Source of the DNA: Gemmatimonadaceae bacterium
GTDB taxonomy: Bacteria > Latescibacterota > UBA2968 > UBA8231
Length of the DNA: 22,199 bases
Reading direction: 5' to 3'
NCBI GenBank assembly: GCA_002726335.1
Contig: PBSR01000192.1
Span: forward strand, 1 to 22,199
Part shown: one piece after another, positions 15,291 to 22,199 of the stretch
How the letters are laid out: each line of letters opens with the position of its first letter
Position numbering within the stretch: position 1 is the stretch's first letter
Position numbers and translations under genes: made by a program
Notes under the pieces: generated by a model
The model's database searches: none
Told to the model about the DNA's origin: nothing
The model's input: only the letters and a program-made list of their open reading frames with translations

Positions 15291-16394
15291 ATGAACCAGC
15301 GACAACGTGTGCTCACCCTCCTCGGCGGGGACCAGCCCGATCGAGTGCCCTGGTTCGCCGACCTCGACTACTACACCACCGGTCTCATCGACCGCGGCGA
15401 ACGGCCAGCCGACTTCAAGCAGAGCGACGCCTACATCGATTGGCACCGCGCGCTTGGTACCGGCTTCTACCTGCAAGGCTACATGCCCTTCCGACAGATC
15501 AGCGATGGCTGCTCCATCGAAGAGAAGCGGGACGGCTTGTTGCGGCACCGCCGCGTGTCGACACCCAGGGGTGACCTGACTGAAACCTGGAAATGGACGG
15601 CAAGTACCGTCTCGGAAGCGCCGATCGAAAGACTCGTCAAGAGCGCCGCGGATCTGCCCGCGTACCGCTATTACTACGAGAACCTGCGCTTCGAGCCCGA
15701 TCACGCCCTGGCCGAGCGCCGGCGCCAGCTGGTCGATGACGTGGGCGTCGTGTTGTGCTACACCCCTCGCTCCCCCTTCATGCGCCTGGTGGCCATCGAC
15801 GCTGGAATCCAGAACCTCATCCCCCTGTTCATGGATGCACGGGAGGAGCTCGAGGAAACGCTTCGGATCATGAAGAACTGCCTCGATCACGCCGTAGACC
15901 TGACCGTTCAGGGTCCCGCCGACATCATCATGATCCCCGAGAACCTCTCGTCGGAAGTGGTCGGCACGACGTTCTTCGACATGTACATGAGGCAGATCCA
16001 GAGCGACTGGGTCGACAGGATCCACGGCGCCGGCAAATACTCCACCATGCACCTGGACGGCACCCTGCGAGGATTGCTGCGCCAGGAGGCCGAGATCGGC
16101 TTCACCTTCATCGAGGCCATGACACCGGCGCCGGCGGGAGATCTTCCCGTGGAAGAGTGGAAGGAGTATCTCGAAGGTACGGATGTGATCGCTTGGGGTG
16201 GGATTCCCGGTGCGTTCTTCTCCGACGAAATGAGCGATGCCGAATTCGACGCGTTCGTCATCGGCGTGCTGGCGGTCATGCGAGAGGAACCACGCTACGT
16301 CCTCGGCGTCGCCGACCAGGTTCCCCCGGACGGGAGCGAGCGAAGAATCAGAAGGGTTGGCGAACTCGTCGAACAGTATGGACGCTACGAATGA
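15291..16394 (+). CDS. Uroporphyrinogen decarboxylase-family protein lacking the HxC metal motif
   Basis: 367 residues with the UroD/MtaA TIM-barrel pattern: the N-terminus MNQRQRVLTLLGGDQPDRVP, a central PADIIMIPENLSSE, and a barrel-end segment IAWGGIPGAFFS. GGGGAG lies about 10 bases before the ATG. True HemE is excluded because its N-terminal Arg-rich substrate motif is absent. Corrinoid methyltransferases of this fold bind zinc through His-x-Cys, but the matching position here reads MHLDGTL (His-Leu-Asp), so that zinc site is changed. These paralogues are abundant in polysaccharide-degrading bacteria and their reactions are mostly unknown; methyl transfer is a guess. It sits 16 bp after the GT-C gene and 13 bp before the dipeptidase, probably in one transcript. 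Confidence 0.8.
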   Translation: MNQRQRVLTLLGGDQPDRVPWFADLDYYTTGLIDRGERPADFKQSDAYIDWHRALGTGFYLQGYMPFRQISDGCSIEEKRDGLLRHRRVSTPRGDLTETWKWTASTVSEAPIERLVKSAADLPAYRYYYENLRFEPDHALAERRRQLVDDVGVVLCYTPRSPFMRLVAIDAGIQNLIPLFMDAREELEETLRIMKNCLDHAVDLTVQGPADIIMIPENLSSEVVGTTFFDMYMRQIQSDWVDRIHGAGKYSTMHLDGTLRGLLRQEAEIGFTFIEAMTPAPAGDLPVEEWKEYLEGTDVIAWGGIPGAFFSDEMSDAEFDAFVIGVLAVMREEPRYVLGVADQVPPDGSERRIRRVGELVEQYGRYE

Positions 16395-16407
16395 TCCAGG
16401 AGAACTG

Positions 16408-17433
16408 ATGACCGCCGCAACCGACCTGCACCGTGACAGTCTCGTCATCGACTCCCACAACGACACCGCCGTCGCTCTCATCCGCCGCGGCAATGTCGGC
16501 ATCGCCGGGGAGGACGGCGCCGATCGTCACGGTCGTGCCGGAGCTGTCGCCTACCTGCGCCAGTACCTGTCCCCCCGCGGTCAGGAACCGGTGCAGTTCA
16601 CCCTGCCACGGTTGCGCCAGGGCGCCGTCGACGCTGCCTTCTTCGCCGTCGACACCACTCGCGCCTGGGGCAACCATCTCGTCTATGCCATCGACGCGAT
16701 CGGCTATCTGAAGCGTGAAATCGAGTCCCATGCAGACGACATGCTGCTGGCCCGCAGCGTTGACGATATCGCAACGGCAAAGGCAGCGGGGAAAGTGGCC
16801 GTCCTCCTCGCGGTGGAGAATACGGCCGCCCTGCAGCACAGTCTTTACGCCATCGACGCGCTGTATGAGCTGGGAGTGCGTACCATGACGCTGACCCACA
16901 GCGCCCGTACCGAGGCGGCGGACGGCTGTGAGGTGGAGGGCGGCGGCGGCCTCACCGGGTTCGGCCGGGATGTGGTACGCCGCATGAACGAGCTGGGCCT
17001 GCTCGTCGACGTCTCACATCTCAACGAGCGAGGCTTCTGGGACACCCTCGAACACTCGACGGCACCCGTCGTCGCCAGCCACAGCTGCTGCTGGGCCCTG
17101 TGCGACCATCGGCGCAACCTGACAGACGAGCAGCTGAGAGCACTCGGTGACGCCGGTGGCGTCGTTGGCATCACCTTCGTCCCCTTCTTCGTCGACACCA
17201 GCGCGCCATCCCTCGATCGGCTCGTCGAGCACTTCGAGCACGCCCTGGAAGTCGCCGGCGGCACTTCGGTGGGTCTCGGTTCAGACTTCGACGGCGGCGG
17301 CGACCTTCTCGCCCACGGCGGCGAGCTGCCCCGGATCACGGAAGCCCTGCTGGCCCGGGGTCTGGCGGAGGATGTGGTGCGCGGCATCCTCGGCGCCAAC
17401 CATCTGCGGCTCCTGCGTCAGACCATCGGCTGA
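16408..17433 (+). CDS. Membrane-type (renal) dipeptidase, M19 family
   Basis: 341 residues. M19 enzymes are two-zinc amidohydrolase-fold dipeptidases that often cleave L-D or D-amino-acid dipeptides. The expected ligands are all visible: His17 and Asp19 in DSHNDT, Glu137 in AVENT, His204 in VSHLN, His225 in ASHSCC, and the active-site Asp293 in GSDFDGG. The start is ATG 16408, with AGGAG 5 bases upstream; the open frame from 16237 is the out-of-frame tail of the preceding gene. No signal peptide is seen, so it is probably cytoplasmic. It follows the UroD-like gene by 13 bp and ends 25 bp from the convergent M32 peptidase. A role in salvaging peptides, perhaps with D-residues, alongside PepA is plausible. 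Confidence 0.92.
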   Translation: MTAATDLHRDSLVIDSHNDTAVALIRRGNVGIAGEDGADRHGRAGAVAYLRQYLSPRGQEPVQFTLPRLRQGAVDAAFFAVDTTRAWGNHLVYAIDAIGYLKREIESHADDMLLARSVDDIATAKAAGKVAVLLAVENTAALQHSLYAIDALYELGVRTMTLTHSARTEAADGCEVEGGGGLTGFGRDVVRRMNELGLLVDVSHLNERGFWDTLEHSTAPVVASHSCCWALCDHRRNLTDEQLRALGDAGGVVGITFVPFFVDTSAPSLDRLVEHFEHALEVAGGTSVGLGSDFDGGGDLLAHGGELPRITEALLARGLAEDVVRGILGANHLRLLRQTIG

Positions 17434-17458
17434 CCGCGGCGCAGTGTGGTGTATCTGT

Positions 17459-18958
17459 CTACGACAGACCATAGAGCGGCTTGAACTTGCTTTCCAGGTA
17501 GTCCATGAGGTAGTCGACGTTCAGGGGTTCTCCCGTCACATCCTGCACCAGCTCTGCCGCGGTTCGACGCTGACCGACACTGTGGATGTTCTGGCGCAAC
17601 CATGCCAGCAGACCGGAGAGGTCTCCGCCGGCGATCTGCTCCGGCAGGTTGCCCAGGTCGGTGACCGCCTGGCGGTAGAACTGTGAGGCGTAGAGGTTGC
17701 CGAGACTGTAGGTGGCAAAATAGCCGATGAGGCCCACCGGCCAGTGGATATCCTGCAGCACGCCGTCAGCATCGTTGGGGGGACGGATGCCGATGTACTT
17801 CTCCATACTGTCGTTCCATTCGCCCGGTAGATCCTTCACCGCCAGATCCCCTTCGATCAGCGCCTTCTCCAGCTCGAAGCGCAGCAAGATATGCAGGTTG
17901 TATGTCACCTCGTCGGCCTCGACGCGGATCAGGGACGCCTCGACCTGATTGACACCAGCATAGACACGATCCACTTCGACACCTTGCAGCTGCTCGGGAA
18001 ACTGCTCGGCCAGCAGCGGCAGATAGTGGACCCAGAATTCACGGCTGCGGCCGACCAGGTTTTCCCACATGCGCGACTGGGACTCGTGGATACCCAGGGA
18101 GATGGCGCCGCCCACAGGCATCCCCCCGGCGTCGGGCAGGCCCTGCTCATAGAGGCCGTGGCCCGTCTCATGGATGATGCCGAACAGGGACATCTGCATG
18201 AGGTCGTCGCTGTACCGCGTCGTCAGCCGCACGTCGTCGGGTGACGTACCGGAGCAGAAGGGATGGACGGCCACGTCGAGGCGCCCCGCCTCCAGGTCGA
18301 ACCCCATGTCGGCCATCACCCGCCGACCGAAGGACTCCTGCCCTTTCACGTCAAAGGACTGCTTGAGCAGATCGTCCGCGGCGCGACCGCTGTCCAGGAT
18401 GCCGCCCACAAGAGGTACGAGACGTCGACGCTGATCCTCCAGCACGGGCCCCACCTCCTCGACACGGGCGTACGGTTCGTATTCGTCGAACAGGGCGTTG
18501 TAGATCGAGCCTTCGTAGCCGACAGCTTCGGCCACCTGCTGCTTGAGCTCGACGATCTTTTCCAGCCACGGCTGGAAGGCGGCGAAGTCATCGGCCTTGC
18601 GCGCCGCCACCCAGGCCTCGTGGGACAGCGACTCGGTCTGCGTCAGCTCGACGACGAGGGCTTTCGGGATGCGCAGAGCTCTCTCCTGGCTACGTTTCAG
18701 CTCGCGTACATTGACGGCCTGATCCTCCTCCAGATCCACCTGACTCAGAGCTTCTACGAGCTCCACCAGCTCCGGCGCCGTGTGCCGGTCATGGTGTACT
18801 CCGGCCAGCGTACCCTGTGCCCGAGCCCGACTGGCCGCCCCTCTCGGCGGCATGCAGACCTCCTGATCCCAACCCAGCAGGCCCTGGGCATGGCCCACGT
18901 CGGCCAGTTCGTGAACCAGCTCGGCAAAGCGCTCGTATTGTGCTGCCGAATTGCTCAT
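17459..18958 (-). CDS. Carboxypeptidase Taq-type metallopeptidase (M32)
   Basis: 499 residues, the normal M32 length. It is a cytosolic zinc carboxypeptidase that removes C-terminal residues from peptides. Seen: the zinc motif HETGH (residues 263-267), the third ligand Glu292 in HESQSR, and the family signatures HPFCSGTSPDDVRLTTRY (242-259) and the C-terminal IHWPVGLIGYFATYSLGN. The start ATG 18956-18958 is preceded closely by GGAGAG. It is convergent with the M19 dipeptidase and divergent from the enolase-superfamily gene across 55 bp. With PepA and the dipeptidase it makes three intracellular peptidases within 9 kb, consistent with peptide recycling. Confidence 0.94.
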   Translation of the reverse strand: MSNSAAQYERFAELVHELADVGHAQGLLGWDQEVCMPPRGAASRARAQGTLAGVHHDRHTAPELVELVEALSQVDLEEDQAVNVRELKRSQERALRIPKALVVELTQTESLSHEAWVAARKADDFAAFQPWLEKIVELKQQVAEAVGYEGSIYNALFDEYEPYARVEEVGPVLEDQRRRLVPLVGGILDSGRAADDLLKQSFDVKGQESFGRRVMADMGFDLEAGRLDVAVHPFCSGTSPDDVRLTTRYSDDLMQMSLFGIIHETGHGLYEQGLPDAGGMPVGGAISLGIHESQSRMWENLVGRSREFWVHYLPLLAEQFPEQLQGVEVDRVYAGVNQVEASLIRVEADEVTYNLHILLRFELEKALIEGDLAVKDLPGEWNDSMEKYIGIRPPNDADGVLQDIHWPVGLIGYFATYSLGNLYASQFYRQAVTDLGNLPEQIAGGDLSGLLAWLRQNIHSVGQRRTAAELVQDVTGEPLNVDYLMDYLESKFKPLYGLS

Positions 18959-19013
18959 CTTCTCTCCGTCAGAAATGTCCGCTTCGCGTCAGCCGTCCTC
19001 CGGGAGAGTAGAG

Positions 19014-20261
19014 ATGAAGATCACCCATGTCGAGTCCATGATCCTGCACATCCCGTTCTACGCCGATCATGTCGTGGCCGCCATGCACCGGGCCCAGACC
19101 CACGACGAGGCAGTCCTCGTGGTCCGTGTCGAACTCGACGACGGCACCGTCGGCTACGGCGACACCCAGGGCGCCGGTCTCCCCGGCGCCGCTCTGCTCG
19201 AGCGTGTTGTCGGTGCCAATCCACTCACGCTGCTGTTCGATGACGGTTTGGGCTTCGCCCTGCAGGTCGCGCTGCTGGACGCGGTGGGACGAGCCACCGA
19301 CACTCCCGCCCACGCGCTGCTGGGAAAGCAGATCCGGCACCGCTGCCCGCTGTCGTGGTGGGACATCGACATGCCGCCGGAGGACTGGAAGAAAGAGGCG
19401 GAGGCGTCGATAAAACGGGGGTACACGACCTTCAAGATGAAGGCGCGGCCCTGGCGGGATATCCACGAACAGATCGCCACCGTGGGCAATGCCGTCCCCC
19501 GCGACTACCGCTTCGACGTCGACTTCAACGGCTTCCTGCTGACCCCGGCGCGCGCCGAAGAGCATCTGACCCGCCTGGACGAACATGTCAACGTCGGCAT
19601 GTACGAGAGCCCTTTCTATCTGCTCAAGGACCTTACCGGCGCCCGCATCCTCCGCGAGCGGGTGAAGAAGCCAATCGTCGAGCACTTCCGTGAAGATGTC
19701 CTGCACGCCCACGCCAGCGATGGCTTCGTCGTCGGCGGCGGCATCGAGGCCGTGCGACGCACCGCGGCGCTGGCGGCGGAATTCAACAAGCCCTTCTGGC
19801 TGCAGCTCGTCGGCGCCGGCCCGACATCGGCGTACTCCCTGCACCTGGGCTCCGTCCTGTCCCACGCGCAGCTGCCCTACATCACCTGTCACGAGCTGTT
19901 CGAGGACGACCTGCTGACCTCCCCCATCGATCTCGTCGACGGCTACGCCGACGTACCCGAAGGCCCCGGTCTGGGTGTTGATGTCGATGAAGAGGCCCTC
20001 GAGCGCTACCGTGTCGATCCGGGCACGCCCACACCGAAACAGGTCTACCGGGCGCAGAAGCGAATCCTCAAGGTCCGCTGGCCCGGTGTTGGCGGCAAGC
20101 AGCGCGAGTGGGCCTTCACCGACGAGTCACACTATCAGCGTCTGTTCTACGATGGCACGGTGCCGCCCTTCCAGGAGGGAGTCCACCTGGACGTGACCGA
20201 GGACGACGGTTCGGCGGGGTTCGCCAGCGAACATGAGGCGATCGCGGCGCGAGGATTGTAA
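19014..20261 (+). CDS. Enolase-superfamily enzyme (mandelate-racemase subgroup; sugar-acid dehydratase-like)
   Basis: 415 residues. The start ATG 19014 has GGGAGAG upstream; the in-frame ATG at 18951 overlaps the divergent gene and lacks support. The N-terminal capping domain is followed by a barrel domain with the KxK motif FKMKAR (Lys141, Lys143), metal-ligand candidates Asp170 in DVDFNG, Glu198 in YESP and Glu223 in VEHF, and His277 in LHLGS, the position of the His of the mandelate racemase His-Asp dyad (Asp236 the possible partner). Subgroup members mostly dehydrate acid sugars such as fuconate, rhamnonate, galactarate or gluconate; dipeptide epimerases are a less likely alternative. The C-terminal roughly 70 residues, including PGVGGKQREWAF, go beyond the usual fold. 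A role in sugar-acid breakdown fits the galacturonokinase-like gene nearby. The exact substrate is unknown. Confidence 0.85.
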   Translation: MKITHVESMILHIPFYADHVVAAMHRAQTHDEAVLVVRVELDDGTVGYGDTQGAGLPGAALLERVVGANPLTLLFDDGLGFALQVALLDAVGRATDTPAHALLGKQIRHRCPLSWWDIDMPPEDWKKEAEASIKRGYTTFKMKARPWRDIHEQIATVGNAVPRDYRFDVDFNGFLLTPARAEEHLTRLDEHVNVGMYESPFYLLKDLTGARILRERVKKPIVEHFREDVLHAHASDGFVVGGGIEAVRRTAALAAEFNKPFWLQLVGAGPTSAYSLHLGSVLSHAQLPYITCHELFEDDLLTSPIDLVDGYADVPEGPGLGVDVDEEALERYRVDPGTPTPKQVYRAQKRILKVRWPGVGGKQREWAFTDESHYQRLFYDGTVPPFQEGVHLDVTEDDGSAGFASEHEAIAARGL

Positions 20262-20271
20262 CGAGCGCCGG

Positions 20272-20675
20272 CTACGACGCCATATAGTACGAGTGCGACT
20301 TGTCCCAGGCGGCCAGCGCCGAGCGCAGATGGATCGCTGCCTCCCCGTCGAGTCTGCCCGCCTCCCGGGCGATGGCGGCGATGTCACGGCGGGCACCGGC
20401 ATCTCTGAACTTCGCCAGCTCAGCGTCGGCATCGCGCCAATAACCACCGGCCACTCGCCAGCTTTCCCACATCAGCTCGTGGATCCTGGCGTAGTCCGTC
20501 GAAGCGTGGAGCACGTCACTGTCGCACCAGACCCTGCGCTCGATCCCACGTACTCGACGGTCTCTCCCATGTACGACAGGGCGATTCTCAACGCTTGTGA
20601 GAAGACATCGCTCGCCGGGCCGAACTGCAGTCGTTCGACGCCGGTGAGGACCTGCCGTTGGCGACCCGTGCTCAT
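20272..20675 (-). pseudogene. Small gene of unknown function split by a frameshift
   Basis: ATG 20673-20675 overlaps the stop of the upstream UroD gene (TGATG) and has a strong ribosome site, GGGAGAGG, 5 bases before it. The first frame reads MSTGRQRQVLTGVERLQFG and on to ALSYMGETVEYVG, then becomes implausible Ser/Thr-rich sequence and stops at 20472. From about 20545 a different frame on the same strand reads convincingly to a stop at 20272: RRVWCDSDVLHASTDYARI, then an amphipathic, Ala/Arg/Asp-rich helical stretch ending SYYMAS. Codon choice in this second part matches the neighbouring genes. Joining the two gives about 133 residues. The break lies between roughly 20520 and 20555. It may be a real mutation, an internal deletion or a sequencing error. 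The N-terminal segment faintly recalls BtrH-like cysteine-hydrolase N-termini, but this is only a guess. Confidence 0.62.
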
Positions 20676-21943
20676 CACGCCTCTCCCGAATGCTCACGCA
20701 GGGCATCGAACATGGCGACGATGTTGGCCGTGGGTGTCAGGGCCTGCACGTTGTGTACTGTATTGAAGACGAAGCCGCCGACGGCGCCCAGAACATCACA
20801 GCGTTCCAGCACTTCGACGCGCACTTGCTCCGGTGTGCCGAAGGGCAGCGTCTTCTGCGTGTCCACACCACCGCCCCAGAACACGATGGCATCACCGTAG
20901 CGTTCTTTGAGCCGCCGCGGATCCATGCCGGTAGCTGAACACTGCACTGGATTCAGGATGTCGAAGCCGCTGTCGATGAAGTGCGGGATGAAGGACTCGA
21001 CGGCACCGCAGGAGTGTTTCATCGTCTTCCAACTGGTGTGTTGATGGATCCAGGCGTTGACCTGCCGGTAGTAGGGCGCATAGAGACCGTCGAAGGTGTC
21101 CGTCGAGCAGAAGGTGGAGGTCTGAGTACCGAAGTCGGTGCCGCAGACGAAGACGGCGTCGATGGCGTCGCCGATAACGCCGTGCAGACGCTCGAGATTG
21201 GCCAGGGCCAACTCGCACTGCCGGCTGAAGACCTGATGCAGATAGTCCTGGCGCGTCAGCGTCGAGACGTACCACTCGGCCACGTCACGGATACCCTTTG
21301 GCGCCTTGAGAAACGGCGCCGGCACCAGGGCGATGTCACCGAAAGCCGTCCCTCCCAGCGTGCCGACGCGGGCGCGGGGCGAGTCGCCGACCCGCTCGAC
21401 CTCGGTGCGAAAGTGGTCAAGGCTCTCGGCTTCGATGGGACCAAATTCCTCGAGGTTGTCCTCGGGGTTGAGAGCTGCGTCGTCCACCGGCGGCTGGCGG
21501 ATGATGGTGTCGAAGAAGTATCCACCCGTCGGCATACGTCCCGACGGTGCCGCTGTCGCATCCCCCTCGGGGTACATGAGCAGATCACCGTTGGCGTCGA
21601 CGGACGTGACGAACTCGGCCGATACCAGAACCTGCTGCCCCCACGGCAGGAGGAATTCCTGCCAGTCGTCGTTGACAAAACCGAAGATGGTCTTGTGTGG
21701 ACAGACCGCCTCGACGTCGAGCCCCAGCACGTCGGCGAGATCGGCCTCGATCCAGCCCAGCATCTGGTAGGGTTCGTGCACCTTCACCGGCCGCTGTTCG
21801 AGGCCATGGTGCCGGCGCAGAGCCTCGACGCAGGAGACGTGGATGCCAGTCGTCGGCGTGGCGCCGAATTCCACCGGCACGCGATCGGGGGTGCGATGGT
21901 CGAGGGCGGCGCGTACGCGCTGGCGTGAGGTCATGGTCGTCAT
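20675..21943 (-). CDS. Uroporphyrinogen decarboxylase-family protein with HSC motif
   Basis: 422 residues of the UroD/MtaA superfamily. Seen: an N-terminal SRQRVRAALDHRTPDRVPVE, the HxC metal motif MKHSCGAV (His310, Cys312) with a further Cys335 in NPVQCSATGM, and FWGGGVDTQKTLPFGTPEQV near the C-terminus. The His-x-Cys pattern is that of zinc-dependent methylcobamide:CoM methyltransferases of this fold; HemE is excluded because its N-terminal Arg motif is missing. This branch is widespread in sugar-utilisation loci, but its reaction is unknown. The start ATG 21941-21943 has GGAAAG 7 bases upstream. It is co-translated with the frameshifted small gene and divergent from the galacturonokinase-like gene across a 72-bp gap that holds a palindrome. 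Confidence 0.85.
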   Translation of the reverse strand: MTTMTSRQRVRAALDHRTPDRVPVEFGATPTTGIHVSCVEALRRHHGLEQRPVKVHEPYQMLGWIEADLADVLGLDVEAVCPHKTIFGFVNDDWQEFLLPWGQQVLVSAEFVTSVDANGDLLMYPEGDATAAPSGRMPTGGYFFDTIIRQPPVDDAALNPEDNLEEFGPIEAESLDHFRTEVERVGDSPRARVGTLGGTAFGDIALVPAPFLKAPKGIRDVAEWYVSTLTRQDYLHQVFSRQCELALANLERLHGVIGDAIDAVFVCGTDFGTQTSTFCSTDTFDGLYAPYYRQVNAWIHQHTSWKTMKHSCGAVESFIPHFIDSGFDILNPVQCSATGMDPRRLKERYGDAIVFWGGGVDTQKTLPFGTPEQVRVEVLERCDVLGAVGGFVFNTVHNVQALTPTANIVAMFDALREHSGEA

Positions 21944-21980
21944 CGTCGGGCTTTCCAGGTTGGCGGAGGCGGGTCGAACC

Positions 21981-22001
21981 GGTGTAACTATGTAGTTAAC
22001 C
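21981..22001. promoter_or_regulatory. Palindromic operator-like site in divergent gap
   Basis: TAACTATGTAGTTA (21985-21998) is a perfect inverted repeat with a TG centre. It extends to GGT and ACC on the outside with one bulged G at 21984. It is AT-rich in a GC-rich context and is centred in the 72-bp gap between two divergent starts. A repressor (for example GntR or LacI family) could control both genes from here. No regulator gene is in the window. Confidence 0.5.
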
Positions 22002-22015
22002 GAAGACCGACATCG

Positions 22016-22199
22016 ATGGGAAATAGAGAGAATCTGGTGCAGGAGATGGTGGCGCGCTTCGGCGTCGAGGCGGAATCCGTGCGTCTGGTGCGCTCACCCT
22101 ATCGCGTCTGCCCCCTGGGAGCTCACATCGATCATCAGGGCGGCACCGTGACCGCCATGGCCATCGACCAGGCGGTGTGGCTCGCCTACACCCGCCTCG
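22016..22199 (+). CDS. Galacturonokinase-like GHMP kinase, N-terminus only
   Basis: 61 complete codons from ATG 22016 run off the right edge. Residues 27-43 read SPYRVCPLGAHIDHQGG, followed by TVTAMAIDQAVWL. This aligns with the galactokinase N-terminal signature (GRVNLIGEHTDYNGG...AID), but the Glu of E-H-x-D is Ala (Ala36), and the Tyr after the Asp is His. From memory, the same SPYR-C-PLGAHIDHQGG pattern is seen in plant galacturonokinases, which phosphorylate D-galacturonate at C1; loss of the acidic residue near the sugar C6 would suit a carboxylate substrate. No strong ribosome site precedes the ATG; GTG 22037, with GAGAG upstream, is an alternative start. It is divergent from the UroD gene across a palindromic site. 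The family call is good; the exact substrate is inference. Confidence 0.75.
   Translation, partial: MGNRENLVQEMVARFGVEAESVRLVRSPYRVCPLGAHIDHQGGTVTAMAIDQAVWLAYTRL

Noticed and set aside
15060..16502. 480-residue minus-strand open frame
   Set aside because: Antisense to the UroD-family gene at 15291-16394, which has clear family motifs and a ribosome site; no domain in the antisense frame.
20272..20706. 144-residue single-frame minus-strand protein as the intact gene
   Set aside because: Its first ~55 residues are Arg-rich, out-of-frame sequence overlapping the UroD gene. The credible N-terminus is in the other frame, from 20675.

Overview
The window is 22.2 kb of GC-rich, very gene-dense bacterial chromosome. 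There are no rRNA or tRNA genes, no CRISPR array, no insertion sequence and no phage genes that I can see. The longest stretches without a gene are about 83 bp (1421-1503) and 72 bp (21944-22015), so no gap exceeds 300 bp. Many starts are GTG or TTG, and many genes overlap by 1 to 8 bases. Together with the lipoprotein and the mixture of sugar-acid, sulfatase-like and uroporphyrinogen-decarboxylase-like (UroD-like) families, this suggests an uncultured Gram-negative environmental bacterium, of the Latescibacterota/Planctomycetota/Poribacteria kind that degrades complex polysaccharides. That placement is inference from gene content; no marker gene here fixes the phylum.

Left block (minus strand, 3838 down to 1): a HEAT-repeat lipoprotein, an overlapping lipase-maturation-factor-like membrane protein, a zinc-free quinone oxidoreductase, and a Pro/Ala-rich protein with long internal repeats that runs off the left edge. 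Divergent from it (3862-5313, plus) is a sulfatase-fold hydrolase whose usual Cys/Ser nucleophile position is Thr. A strong hairpin (5315-5352) separates its end from the end of the next operon.

Central minus operon (10306 down to 5353): histidine phosphatase, GlcD-like FAD oxidoreductase, GlcF-like Fe-S subunit, L-rhamnose/L-fucose mutarotase-like protein and SerC. All four junctions overlap, so the five genes look co-translated. The set suggests 2-hydroxyacid oxidation joined to serine synthesis and deoxysugar use.

Plus-strand run (10370-17433): leucyl aminopeptidase PepA, dCTP deaminase, a large GT-C-type membrane glycosyltransferase, a UroD-family protein lacking the His-x-Cys metal motif, and an M19 dipeptidase. 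A convergent M32 carboxypeptidase (17459-18958, minus) follows. With PepA and the dipeptidase it gives three peptidases within 9 kb.

Right block: an enolase-superfamily sugar-acid dehydratase-like gene (19014-20261, plus); a small minus-strand gene broken by a frameshift (20272-20675) and translationally coupled to a second UroD-family gene that keeps the HSC motif (20675-21943); and, divergent across a palindromic operator-like site, the N-terminus of a galacturonokinase-like GHMP kinase (22016 to the right edge). I infer uronic-acid or deoxysugar catabolism as the theme here. The best leads are the frameshifted gene, the Thr-type sulfatase homologue, the serC-glcDF-phosphatase operon, and the plant-type galacturonokinase with its palindrome.
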